A stretch of DNA of 5,694 nucleotides from assembly GCA_003242255.1 (NCBI GenBank), contig QGUT01000108.1:1-5694 (forward strand), given 5' to 3'. The position numbers and the translations under genes were made by a program. Position 1 is the stretch's first letter; each line of letters begins with the position of its first letter. The DNA comes from Bacillota bacterium (lineage in GTDB: Bacteria; Bacillota; Thermosediminibacteria; Thermosediminibacterales; Thermosediminibacteraceae). Positions 1 through 5,098 of this stretch are shown here, in pieces. The notes beneath the pieces are model-generated. The model saw only the letters and a list, made by a program, of their open reading frames with translations, had not been told where the DNA came from and did not search any database.

Positions 1-48
1 GTTCTGCACAGCGGAGGAAAGCTTCTTGATGAACTGACTAAATCGCAT
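1..48 (-). CDS. 5' end of a downstream gene, probably SpoIIQ-like M23-domain engulfment protein (partial)
   Basis: An ATG at 46-48 opens a frame that runs off the left edge after 16 codons, reading MRFSQFIKKLSSAVQN. A Shine-Dalgarno site, GAGGTG at 56-61, lies 7 nt upstream. The basic, amphipathic start would suit the cytoplasmic tail of a membrane protein, but no domain is visible. The identity is inferred from gene order: in Bacillus and many Clostridia the gene after spoIID is commonly the forespore M23-family protein SpoIIQ, which works with mother-cell proteins during engulfment. The forespore-type promoter just upstream agrees. It starts 42 nt after the spoIID stop with no terminator between, so it may also receive read-through from spoIID. 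I am fairly sure this is a real gene start and only moderately sure of the product. Confidence 0.62.
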   Translation of the reverse strand, partial: MRFSQFIKKLSSAVQN

Positions 49-92
49 AGGGAATCACCTCAGTAGTATTATGTCCAAAATTTTCCTCCGCT
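10..92 (-). repeat. 11-bp perfect inverted repeat flanking the start of the gene after spoIID
   Basis: AGCGGAGGAAA at 10-20 (plus strand) is the exact reverse complement of the 11 bases at 82-92. In minus-strand RNA the first arm begins inside the spoIID stop codon and the second lies in codons 10-13 of the next gene, so a stem would enclose that gene's ribosome binding site and start codon in a 61-nt loop. A role in translation is possible but unproven. Confidence 0.45.
56..61 (-). promoter_or_regulatory. Ribosome binding site of the gene after spoIID
   Basis: GAGGTG on the minus strand, 7 nt before the ATG at 46-48. It fixes the start of the truncated gene at the left edge. It lies almost at the predicted transcription start of the overlapping forespore promoter, so transcripts from that promoter would have a very short leader. 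Confidence 0.75.
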
Positions 93-96
93 ATGC
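67..96 (-). promoter_or_regulatory. Forespore (sigma-G / sigma-F) type promoter of the gene after spoIID
   Basis: The minus strand reads GCATA (92-96), 18 nt, then CATAATA (67-73), a full match in sequence and spacing to the published B. subtilis sigma-G consensus (GHATR-N18-CATNHTA). The same -35 with N15 and GGACATAATA (67-76) fits the sigma-F form (GYWTA-N15-GGNRANANTW) except at one position. The -35 overlaps the spoIID stop codon. The predicted start near position 60 nearly coincides with the ribosome binding site, giving an unusually short leader and lowering confidence somewhat. It closely resembles the element upstream of ywmB at 3229-3258. Confidence 0.6.
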
Positions 97-1092
97 ATCT
101 ATTTTACTTATTTCAACCCCCGTGTAATAGTGCTTCAGGATATCCATAAAACCTGCCCCTTTTTCGGCCATGGCGTTAGCTCCGTACTGGCTGAGGCCTA
201 CCCCGTGCCCGTAGCCTATGGTGGTAAATTTTATCTTGTCCTTTTCCCTTTCCCATCGGAAATTGGTCGAATTGAGCCCAAACAGTTCCCTTATCTCGGT
301 GCCGCTCACCGTCTTACTGCCTATCCGCATTTTTTTGATCCGCCCGCCCTCGCTCCTTTCCACAACTTCCCACTGACTTTCGGGCCTCTTGGGGTCCAGT
401 TCGATATCGGGCCATTTCTCCTTAATCTTCGAAACCACTTCGCCCACGGGCAAAAGTTTTACCTCCTTGAATTTCGGCGATGATTCCTCGCCGGGACTTA
501 CGACGCTCCGCAGGTATGGCACGTAATTCCCCCACACGTCCTCGGCATTTTCCGTTTTCCCTCCGCTAGTAGAATGAAAAAGAGGATCAATGGGCTCCCC
601 CTCGTAAAAAATAACCAGGCCGGCGGTGTTTTTCACAGCCTGGGAGATTTTGCTGTAGTAGTGGTAATATGCAAATATCCCCCACTTCTTCAACATCTGG
701 GCATTATTTATCCACGCCTGGCAGTGGGTGGGGTCGTCGCAGACGTCGGCACCGGGGTGCAGGCTGCAGCCCGGCCCACCCCTTGACCTCATCCTCCTGT
801 ATACATAGGTCCGGGCTGCTACCGCCTGGGCCTTGAGGGCTTCCATGTTGAAGGACGCCGGCATCTCGGCCGCCACCACTCCCTTGACGTATTCTTCCAA
901 AGGTATTTCCTCTATCTTATTTTTTGAAGTGACATAAAGGGATACTGTCATTCCCCCGGGTTTATCCGTCTCACCTTCTTCATCGAGTTTTTCCGGCAAG
1001 GGACCGCCGCAGCTCCTTACCACGACCGCAGGCAAGACGACCACCAGCAAAAATATAAAAAAAATAAGGTGGTACGCGATCCGTCTCATCAT
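91..1092 (-). CDS. spoIID: Stage II sporulation protein D (SpoIID), septal peptidoglycan lytic transglycosylase
   Basis: SpoIID is a mother-cell membrane-anchored lytic transglycosylase that cleaves glycan strands from which SpoIIP has removed the peptides; with SpoIIM they form the complex driving engulfment. The 333-aa product has a membrane segment at residues 8-26 and then an extracytoplasmic domain. The PLEEYVKGVVAAEMP motif (64-78) carries the expected catalytic Glu76. His112, Cys118, His123 and Cys124 have the spacing of the zinc site described for the C. difficile enzyme, as I recall it. The family signature YGHGVGLSQYGANAM lies at 294-308. The start is ATG at 1090-1092, followed directly by a second ATG, with a G-run ribosome binding site 8 nt upstream. 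Length is normal for the family and no key residue is missing. It is preceded by its own sigma-E-like promoter and follows murA by 78 nt. Identification is firm. Confidence 0.96.
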   Translation of the reverse strand: MMRRIAYHLIFFIFLLVVVLPAVVVRSCGGPLPEKLDEEGETDKPGGMTVSLYVTSKNKIEEIPLEEYVKGVVAAEMPASFNMEALKAQAVAARTYVYRRMRSRGGPGCSLHPGADVCDDPTHCQAWINNAQMLKKWGIFAYYHYYSKISQAVKNTAGLVIFYEGEPIDPLFHSTSGGKTENAEDVWGNYVPYLRSVVSPGEESSPKFKEVKLLPVGEVVSKIKEKWPDIELDPKRPESQWEVVERSEGGRIKKMRIGSKTVSGTEIRELFGLNSTNFRWEREKDKIKFTTIGYGHGVGLSQYGANAMAEKGAGFMDILKHYYTGVEISKIDA

Positions 1093-1100
1093 ATTCCCAT

Positions 1101-1106
1101 CCCCCC
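1101..1106 (-). promoter_or_regulatory. Unusual all-G ribosome binding site of spoIID
   Basis: The minus strand has GGGGGG 8 nt before the spoIID ATG. This is not the canonical AGGAGG but can pair with the 16S tail CCUCC using G-U wobbles. The better-looking AAGAGGA at 1111-1117 is too far upstream (18 nt) and would lie at the predicted transcript start. murA has the same kind of site. Confidence 0.6.
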
Positions 1107-1120
1107 GTTGTCCTCTTTAA

Positions 1121-1149
1121 ATTTTATTTTCCTGCCTCGGGGAATATGA
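1121..1149 (-). promoter_or_regulatory. Sigma-E-like (mother-cell) promoter of spoIID
   Basis: The minus strand has TCATATT (1143-1149), a spacer of exactly 14 nt, then AATAAAAT (1121-1128). The -35 fits the sigma-E consensus (KMATATT) fully; the -10 matches CATACAHT at 6 of 8 positions. It lies between the murA terminator and the spoIID start, giving a leader of about 20 nt. spoIID of B. subtilis is a classical sigma-E target, which supports the assignment. Confidence 0.72.
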
Positions 1150-1159
1150 TGAATAGAAT

Positions 1160-1184
1160 AAAAAAGAGCCTCAATCGGCTCTTT
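1160..1184 (-). terminator. Intrinsic terminator overlapping the end of murA
   Basis: In minus-strand RNA AAAGAGCC (1177-1184) pairs with GGCUCUUU (1163-1170) as an 8-bp stem. The 6-nt loop (1171-1176) contains the murA UGA stop codon. A run of six U overlapping the stem end follows (1160-1165). The hairpin is moderate and its 5' arm is coding, so a ribosome finishing murA could hinder folding and allow some read-through into spoIID. Confidence 0.7.
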
Positions 1185-2430
1185 CTATCCTTTCGATCTT
1201 CCCACCCAGTTTCCTTATTTTTTCAACGATATTTTCGTAGCCCCGGTCCACATGATGGGCGTTGGACACCACCGTCTTCCCTTTGGCTGCAAGGCCGGCC
1301 AGTATCAGGGCGGCTCCAGCCCTGAGGTCCGTCGCCTTTACAGGCGCCCCGGTGAGATTCTCTACTCCTTCTATAATCGCGCTTCTTCCTTCTATCTTGA
1401 TTTTCGCCCCCATGCGCTTCAATTCTTCCACGTGCATGAACCGGTTTTCGAAGACGGTTTCAGTAATCATGCTCGTGCCGGTGCAGAAGCTGAGATAGGC
1501 CATCATCTGGGCCTGCAGGTCCGTGGGAAAACCCGGATACGGCATGGTCTTCACATCCACCGGCTTGGGCCTTCCCCGCCCTATGACCCTCACGCTGTCC
1601 TCGCTCTCTTCCACCTCCGCTCCGCTCTCCACCAGCTTGGCGATGAGGGGCTTTAAGTGTTCGGTCACGACGTTTTCCACGAGCACGTCTCCATTGGTAA
1701 TGGCCCCGGCTATCAAATAAGTCCCCGCTTCTATTCGGTCAGGTATGACCGTATAGGATATGCCCTTTAGGCTTTTGGTCCCTTCTATTTTTATGATATC
1801 GGTGCCGGCTCCCCGGATATGGGCTCCCATGGAATTCAGGAAGTTGGCGAGATCCACGATCTCCGGTTCTTTAGCGGCATTTTCTATGACGGTCTGCCCT
1901 TCGGCCATGGCGGCGGCCATCATGATGTTTTCCGTGGCCCCCACGCTGGGAAAGTCAAGGTAGATCACGTTCCCCTTGAGTTTTTCGCATTTGGCTTCCA
2001 CAAAGCCGTGACCCACTTCTATCTCAGCCCCCAGGGCTGCAAATCCCTTTAAATGAAGGTCTATTGGCCTGCTCCCGATGGCGCAGCCGCCGGGCAGCGA
2101 TATTTTTGCCTTTCCGAATCGGGCCAAGAGCGGCCCCATCACCAAAAAAGAAGCCCTCATTTTCCTTACGAGCTCGTATGGGGCCTCAATGGCACTTATA
2201 TTGGAAGAATCGATTTTCAAAGCTTTATCCTCATTCTGGCATTTTGCCCCCAGGGCCACGAGCACCTCCCTCATGACCCTGACATCTTCCAGTTCCGGAA
2301 CATCTTCTATAGTGCACTCACCATCGGCCAGAAGCGCTGCGGCCATCACCGGCAAAACGGCATTTTTGGCACTGCTGATCTTTACCGTCCCTTTTAGGCA
2401 CGCACCACCTTCTACTACAAAACTTTCCAA
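1171..2430 (-). CDS. murA: UDP-N-acetylglucosamine 1-carboxyvinyltransferase (MurA)
   Basis: MurA transfers enolpyruvate from phosphoenolpyruvate to UDP-GlcNAc in the cytoplasm, the first committed step of peptidoglycan precursor synthesis, and is the fosfomycin target. The 419-aa length is typical. Visible key residues are Lys22-Asn23 (AKNAVLP), the catalytic and fosfomycin-reactive Cys116 in PGGCAIGSRPIDLH, Asp304 in PGFPTDLQAQ, Arg370 in DLRAGAALI and Arg396 in VDRGYEN, equivalents of E. coli Cys115, Asp305, Arg371 and Arg397. The start is a TTG at 2428-2430, supported because MESFVVEGG aligns with usual MurA N-termini, no in-frame ATG is near, and a GGGGGG site lies 7 nt upstream. The gene follows ywmB by 17 nt, so the two are probably co-transcribed. 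With Cys rather than Asp at residue 116, fosfomycin sensitivity is expected. Many Firmicutes have a second MurA; this neighbourhood matches the murAA copy. Confidence 0.98.
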   Translation of the reverse strand: MESFVVEGGACLKGTVKISSAKNAVLPVMAAALLADGECTIEDVPELEDVRVMREVLVALGAKCQNEDKALKIDSSNISAIEAPYELVRKMRASFLVMGPLLARFGKAKISLPGGCAIGSRPIDLHLKGFAALGAEIEVGHGFVEAKCEKLKGNVIYLDFPSVGATENIMMAAAMAEGQTVIENAAKEPEIVDLANFLNSMGAHIRGAGTDIIKIEGTKSLKGISYTVIPDRIEAGTYLIAGAITNGDVLVENVVTEHLKPLIAKLVESGAEVEESEDSVRVIGRGRPKPVDVKTMPYPGFPTDLQAQMMAYLSFCTGTSMITETVFENRFMHVEELKRMGAKIKIEGRSAIIEGVENLTGAPVKATDLRAGAALILAGLAAKGKTVVSNAHHVDRGYENIVEKIRKLGGKIERIERAD

Positions 2431-2437
2431 TCTCTTT

Positions 2438-2443
2438 CCCCCC
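2438..2443 (-). promoter_or_regulatory. G-run ribosome binding site deciding the TTG start of murA
   Basis: The minus strand has GGGGGG followed by AAAGAGA and the TTG start, a 7-nt spacing. An ATG at 2445-2447, directly after the ywmB stop codon, is out of frame with murA and precedes this site, so it is not the start. Confidence 0.62.
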
Positions 2444-2447
2444 GCAT

Positions 2448-3194
2448 CTAATAGTCAATCGAGAGAACCGGTACCCCCAACCAGATATAGGTTCTGTCGT
2501 CCTCTTCGCTATATCTAACGGCTAAATTCACGTTATATTCTTTTCCCATTATTTCAAGGCTATCCTTGAGAAGCGGGCTGTAGCCGATGTAATTTTGCAT
2601 TTCGAGGTCTTCCATCTTCTCGACGTATTCCACTTTCAGTTCTTCGAGGATTTTATTTGTAATTTCATTCACTTCTATCCAATTAAATCTACCATAAACC
2701 ACCCCGGCAAGGCAAGTGGTAATTCTTGATTGCCCTCCGCTTGACCTGATGGCCCGTGCCACCTTTTGCTTTATATCTTTCAATTTTCCAGCATCGCTGC
2801 CGGTAACGCTTACCGCCAGGTATGTCTGGGGCTCCTTTTCAAATTCCTCGGGAAGCTTCACTGTCTGCACCACTATCCTCACGTAATTTCCATCAGAAAG
2901 GGGGCTTTCCAGGGTGACCACTCTGTACATGTCGTCAGAGTCCCGGGAAACGGAATATTTTTCACCGGAAGTCTGAAAAACTGTAAATGCTTTCTCCGCG
3001 ATTTCTTCCAGGTCCGAAAACTCCATAAAGTCCTCATTTATTCTGGACCAGTCCGCCACATCGAAGGATTCTATCTGGACCCCGGCAGCGGTAAAGGCCC
3101 TGACCATGGGGTCTTTTTCCACCATGCTGTACGACGAAAATGGGCTTGCCAGCATAAAAAAGGCCGATATGACGAGTATTTTCAAAAATTTCAC
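2448..3194 (-). CDS. ywmB: YwmB family (DUF1779, TATA-box-binding-like fold) exported protein of unknown function
   Basis: I recognise this as YwmB from its position directly before murA and spoIID, its size and its secreted layout; the molecular function of the family is unknown. The name refers to a fold resemblance to TATA-binding protein, not to demonstrated DNA binding. I choose a GTG start at 3192-3194 (248 aa): GGAGG at 3203-3207 is 8 nt upstream, whereas the ATG at 3198-3200 is only 2 nt from it and the ATG at 3222-3224 has no ribosome binding site and lies at the predicted transcription start. From the GTG the product starts MKFLKILVISAFFMLASPF, a typical signal peptide or anchor, with possible cleavage near residue 23. 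The rest is a charged soluble domain with one Cys in the ITTCLAGVVYGRF stretch. It is likely co-transcribed with murA, suggesting an envelope or sporulation role (inference). Confidence 0.85.
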   Translation of the reverse strand: MKFLKILVISAFFMLASPFSSYSMVEKDPMVRAFTAAGVQIESFDVADWSRINEDFMEFSDLEEIAEKAFTVFQTSGEKYSVSRDSDDMYRVVTLESPLSDGNYVRIVVQTVKLPEEFEKEPQTYLAVSVTGSDAGKLKDIKQKVARAIRSSGGQSRITTCLAGVVYGRFNWIEVNEITNKILEELKVEYVEKMEDLEMQNYIGYSPLLKDSLEIMGKEYNVNLAVRYSEEDDRTYIWLGVPVLSIDY

Positions 3195-3200
3195 AAACAT

Positions 3201-3207
3201 CTCCTCC
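3201..3207 (-). promoter_or_regulatory. Ribosome binding site fixing the GTG start of ywmB
   Basis: GGAGGAG on the minus strand. Spacing from GGAGG is 8 nt to the GTG at 3192-3194 but only 2 nt to the ATG at 3198-3200, so the GTG is favoured. The site lies inside the coding region if the upstream ATG at 3222-3224 is used, an arrangement that argues against that start. Confidence 0.7.
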
Positions 3208-3228
3208 CGCTTCAGCTTCTTCATTTAA

Positions 3229-3258
3229 AATTATTGCCAAAAATTGCAGCCATTATGC
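3229..3258 (-). promoter_or_regulatory. Forespore (sigma-F-like) promoter of ywmB-murA
   Basis: The minus strand reads GCATA (3254-3258), exactly 15 nt, then GGCAATAATT (3229-3238), matching every defined position of the sigma-F consensus GYWTA-N15-GGNRANANTW. Transcription would start near 3222, leaving a leader of about 28 nt that contains the ywmB ribosome binding site. It shares 21 of 30 positions with the element at 67-96. I found no convincing sigma-A promoter in the same gap, although murA must be expressed in growing cells, so a vegetative promoter was missed or lies elsewhere, or this element is not a promoter. Confidence 0.55.
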
Positions 3259-3294
3259 TGTCGCAGGCGAGATCCTTTTTTCATTTTTAATGGC

Positions 3295-3329
3295 AAAAAA
3301 AAGATCCGCCCCTTTTCAGGGCGGATCTT
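3295..3329 (-). terminator. Strong intrinsic terminator of the GGT-family gene
   Basis: Minus-strand RNA forms a perfect 11-bp stem, AAGAUCCGCCC (3319-3329) with GGGCGGAUCUU (3301-3311), around a 7-nt loop (3312-3318), and continues into eight U residues (3295-3302). It begins 8 nt after the stop codon. This should cleanly separate the gene from ywmB-murA. Confidence 0.95.
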
Positions 3330-3337
3330 GCCGTAAA

Positions 3338-4942
3338 TTACCACGCCGCCACCTGTCCGTCGGCCCGGGGTTCGGTGGCTCCAATCAGCACGCCGTCGTC
3401 CTTCCTCCATATGATCTGGCCTCTTCCGAAGCTGGTGGATTCAGTTTCGTACACCACATCGTGACCTCTCCTCAGCAGGGCCTGGGCGATGTTTACAGGA
3501 AATCCCGGTTCCACGTGGACGGTCTTTCCTTTCATCCACTGCCACCGGGGAGCATCCAGGGCATCCTGAGGATTTAAATGGAAGTCCAGCATGCCGGTGA
3601 GGATCTGCAGGTGTCCCTGGGGCTGCATGAAGCCGCCCATGACGCCGAAGGGGCCGACAGCTTTGCCTTCTTTGGTGAGAAAGCCGGGAATTATGGTGTG
3701 ATAGGGTTTCTTGCCGGGTCCCAGCATGTTCGGGTGGCCCTCCTCCAGGGTGAAATTGTTCCCCCGGTTGTTCAGCGCGATCCCGGTGCCGGGCACCACG
3801 AGGCCCGAGCCGAAGCCCAGGTAATTGCTCTGGATGTACGAAACCATGTTGCCTTCGCCGTCGGCGGCCGCCAGGTATACCGTGCCGCCTTCCCGCACCT
3901 CCCCAGCTTCGGGCGTCAACGCCTTTTCGGTTATGAGCTTTCTCCTCTCTTTCGCGTAATCCCTGCTCAGCAGGTCCTTTACCGACACCTTCATAAACCG
4001 GGGATCGGCCACGTACTTTCTGGCGTCGGCGAAGGCCAGTTTCATGGCCTCGATCTGCTTGTGGTAAGTGTCCACTGCCTCTTTTGCGTCGAATTCCATC
4101 TCGCTCAAGATATTGAGTGCCATGAGCACCGCGATGCCCTGGCCGTTCGGCGGGATCTCCCACACGTCGTAACCCCGGTAATTCACGCTTATGGGCTCCA
4201 CCCACTCGGGCTCGTAAGAAGCCAGGTCCTCTTTCCTTATGAATCCCCCATATTTTTTGGAAAAATCATCGATCCTGTCGGCCAGTTCTCCCCTGTAAAA
4301 GGATTCGGCGTTCGATTCGGCGATGGAAATAAGGGTCCTGGCGTGATCTTTAGATTTCCACACCTCTCCCGCTTCCGGAGGCCTGCCGTCGGGGCAAAAA
4401 GTCTGGAACCAGTATTGGAACTCCTCGCTCCGGCACCGGGCGAAGGTATCGTAAGCTTTCTTCCATAGTTTGGCCACGTTTACCGAAACGGGGTAGCCTT
4501 CTTCGGCGTACGCTATCGCCGGCTCCAGAACTTCTTTGAAGGGAAGCCTCCCGAACCTCTTCGAAAGGGCGGCCCAGGCTGCGGGCAGCCCCGGGACCGT
4601 GACGGGGATAAAGCCGTATTTGGGAATTTTTGTTAATCCCATCTCCCTCAGCTTTTTGGCCGAAATAGATTTAGGGGCCGGCCCGCTGGCGTTGAGGCCG
4701 TAGAGCTTACCTTCAAACCACACTATCGCAAAGGCGTCGCCCCCTATCCCGTTGCCCGTGGGTTCCACCACCGTAAGGCAGGCTGCCGTCGCAATGGCTG
4801 CGTCCACCGCATTTCCGCCCTTGCGCAAAATCTCGAGCCCCGCCTGGGCCGCCAGGGGCTGGGAAGTGGCTACCATGCCCTTCTTGGCCAGAACCACGTT
4901 CCGCCGGGAGGGGTAATTGTACTGGTAAAGATCGAATAACAT
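3338..4942 (-). CDS. Gamma-glutamyltranspeptidase-family Ntn hydrolase (YwrD-like), cytoplasmic
   Basis: Members are proenzymes that cut themselves before a threonine, which becomes the N-terminal nucleophile; classical ones cleave gamma-glutamyl bonds of glutathione-like compounds. The 534-aa product begins MLFDLYQYNYPSRRNVVLAK and has no signal peptide, unlike secreted GGTs. GGNAVDAA lies at 42-49, GNGIGGDAF at 63-71 and PVTVPGLPAAW at 113-123. Self-cleavage is expected before Thr354 in EGGTVYLAAADGEGN, giving subunits of about 353 and 181 residues. Gly436-Gly437 fit the oxyanion glycines. By ungapped alignment with E. coli GGT, the glutamate-binding Arg114, Asn411, Gln430, Asp433 and Ser462-Ser463 become Ser86, Tyr374, Arg393, Asn396 and His415-Thr416, and the lid loop is absent. 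The substrate is therefore unclear; another acyl-amide is possible. The ATG has a strong ribosome binding site. Own promoter and terminator indicate a single-gene transcript. Family is certain, specificity not. Confidence 0.93.
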   Translation of the reverse strand: MLFDLYQYNYPSRRNVVLAKKGMVATSQPLAAQAGLEILRKGGNAVDAAIATAACLTVVEPTGNGIGGDAFAIVWFEGKLYGLNASGPAPKSISAKKLREMGLTKIPKYGFIPVTVPGLPAAWAALSKRFGRLPFKEVLEPAIAYAEEGYPVSVNVAKLWKKAYDTFARCRSEEFQYWFQTFCPDGRPPEAGEVWKSKDHARTLISIAESNAESFYRGELADRIDDFSKKYGGFIRKEDLASYEPEWVEPISVNYRGYDVWEIPPNGQGIAVLMALNILSEMEFDAKEAVDTYHKQIEAMKLAFADARKYVADPRFMKVSVKDLLSRDYAKERRKLITEKALTPEAGEVREGGTVYLAAADGEGNMVSYIQSNYLGFGSGLVVPGTGIALNNRGNNFTLEEGHPNMLGPGKKPYHTIIPGFLTKEGKAVGPFGVMGGFMQPQGHLQILTGMLDFHLNPQDALDAPRWQWMKGKTVHVEPGFPVNIAQALLRRGHDVVYETESTSFGRGQIIWRKDDGVLIGATEPRADGQVAAW

Positions 4943-4947
4943 GGTAA

Positions 4948-4957
4948 CACCTCCTTT
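4948..4957 (-). promoter_or_regulatory. Strong ribosome binding site of the GGT-family gene
   Basis: AAAGGAGGTG on the minus strand, 7 nt from GGAGG to the ATG at 4940-4942. It is the best match to the 16S tail in the window, implying efficient translation, and it fixes the start. The TAA of the possible upstream leader ORF overlaps its first bases. Confidence 0.93.
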
Positions 4958-5036
4958 AAGGTTTTAGTTTCATCGTAATTTTTTTGTCCATCATCAAGCT
5001 CATAGCGATCTGCCTCGCGTATCTCCGGTGGGACAT
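4956..5036 (-). other. Possible 26-codon leader ORF upstream of the GGT-family gene
   Basis: An ATG at 5034-5036 opens a 26-residue frame starting MSHRRYARQIAMSL and ending KLKP, with its TAA (4956-4958) touching the ribosome binding site of the next gene. The product is basic, with five Met. The ATG has no ribosome binding site and lies 7 nt after the predicted -10 box, so translation would have to be almost leaderless. An internal ATG at 5001-5003 has a weak GAGG 9 nt upstream. It may be chance; I report it because the leader is otherwise unexplained. Confidence 0.25.
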
Positions 5037-5043
5037 GCGAGAA

Positions 5044-5072
5044 AGTATAGAAAAAGCAGGTTAGACTGTTAA
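5044..5072 (-). promoter_or_regulatory. Sigma-A promoter of the GGT-family gene, embedded in the preceding terminator
   Basis: The minus strand has TTAACA (5067-5072), a 17-nt spacer and TATACT (5044-5049), each 5 of 6 to the consensus with ideal spacing. The -35 lies in the loop of the V-ATPase terminator and the spacer covers its 3' arm. Transcription should start near 5036-5038, giving a leader of about 95 nt. Confidence 0.72.
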
Positions 5073-5088
5073 AATTCTAACCTGCTTT
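5051..5088 (-). terminator. Intrinsic terminator of the V-type ATPase operon
   Basis: A perfect 13-bp stem, AAAGCAGGUUAGA (5076-5088) with UCUAACCUGCUUU (5053-5065) in minus-strand RNA, encloses a 10-nt loop and ends in five U (5051-5055). It starts 10 nt after the subunit D stop codon, indicating that subunit D is the last gene of its operon. Confidence 0.92.
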
Positions 5089-5098
5089 CTCAGTTTCA

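Noticed and set aside
55..78. Seven-codon TTG-started frame after GGAGG (85-89), ending in the ribosome binding site of the gene after spoIID
   Set aside because: The GGAGG falls in the spacer of the promoter element and in the inverted repeat, the start codon is weak and the peptide is trivial; it is more likely chance.
130..2518. Several plus-strand frames of 65-146 codons opposite spoIID and murA
   Set aside because: All are antisense to well-identified genes and show no family features, promoter or ribosome binding site.
3195..3294. Vegetative sigma-A promoter for ywmB-murA
   Set aside because: TTGCCA and TTGGCA each resemble a -35 box and CATAAT a -10 box, but no pair has 16-18 nt spacing, so I do not call one.
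3222..3300. Similar A/T-rich segments (CATTTAAAATTATTGCC and CATTTTTAATGGC) seen as a direct repeat
   Set aside because: The similarity is loose, needs gaps and is mainly A/T runs belonging to the terminator tail and promoter spacer.
3441..4205. Minus-strand 254-codon frame overlapping the GGT-family gene in another register
   Set aside because: Its product is an Arg/Gly/His-rich low-complexity read-out typical of a shifted frame, while the overlapping frame encodes the conserved enzyme.
3578..4468. Long plus-strand open frame (296 codons) opposite the GGT-family gene
   Set aside because: It lies wholly antisense to a clear, motif-rich gene in a GC-rich stretch, has no recognisable domain and no convincing ribosome binding site. 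It is best explained as a by-product of codon use in the real gene.
4963..5000. Alternative promoter for the GGT-family gene (TTGATG with TACGAT)
   Set aside because: The spacing is only 14 nt and both boxes are poor; the TTAACA-N17-TATACT pair upstream is much better.
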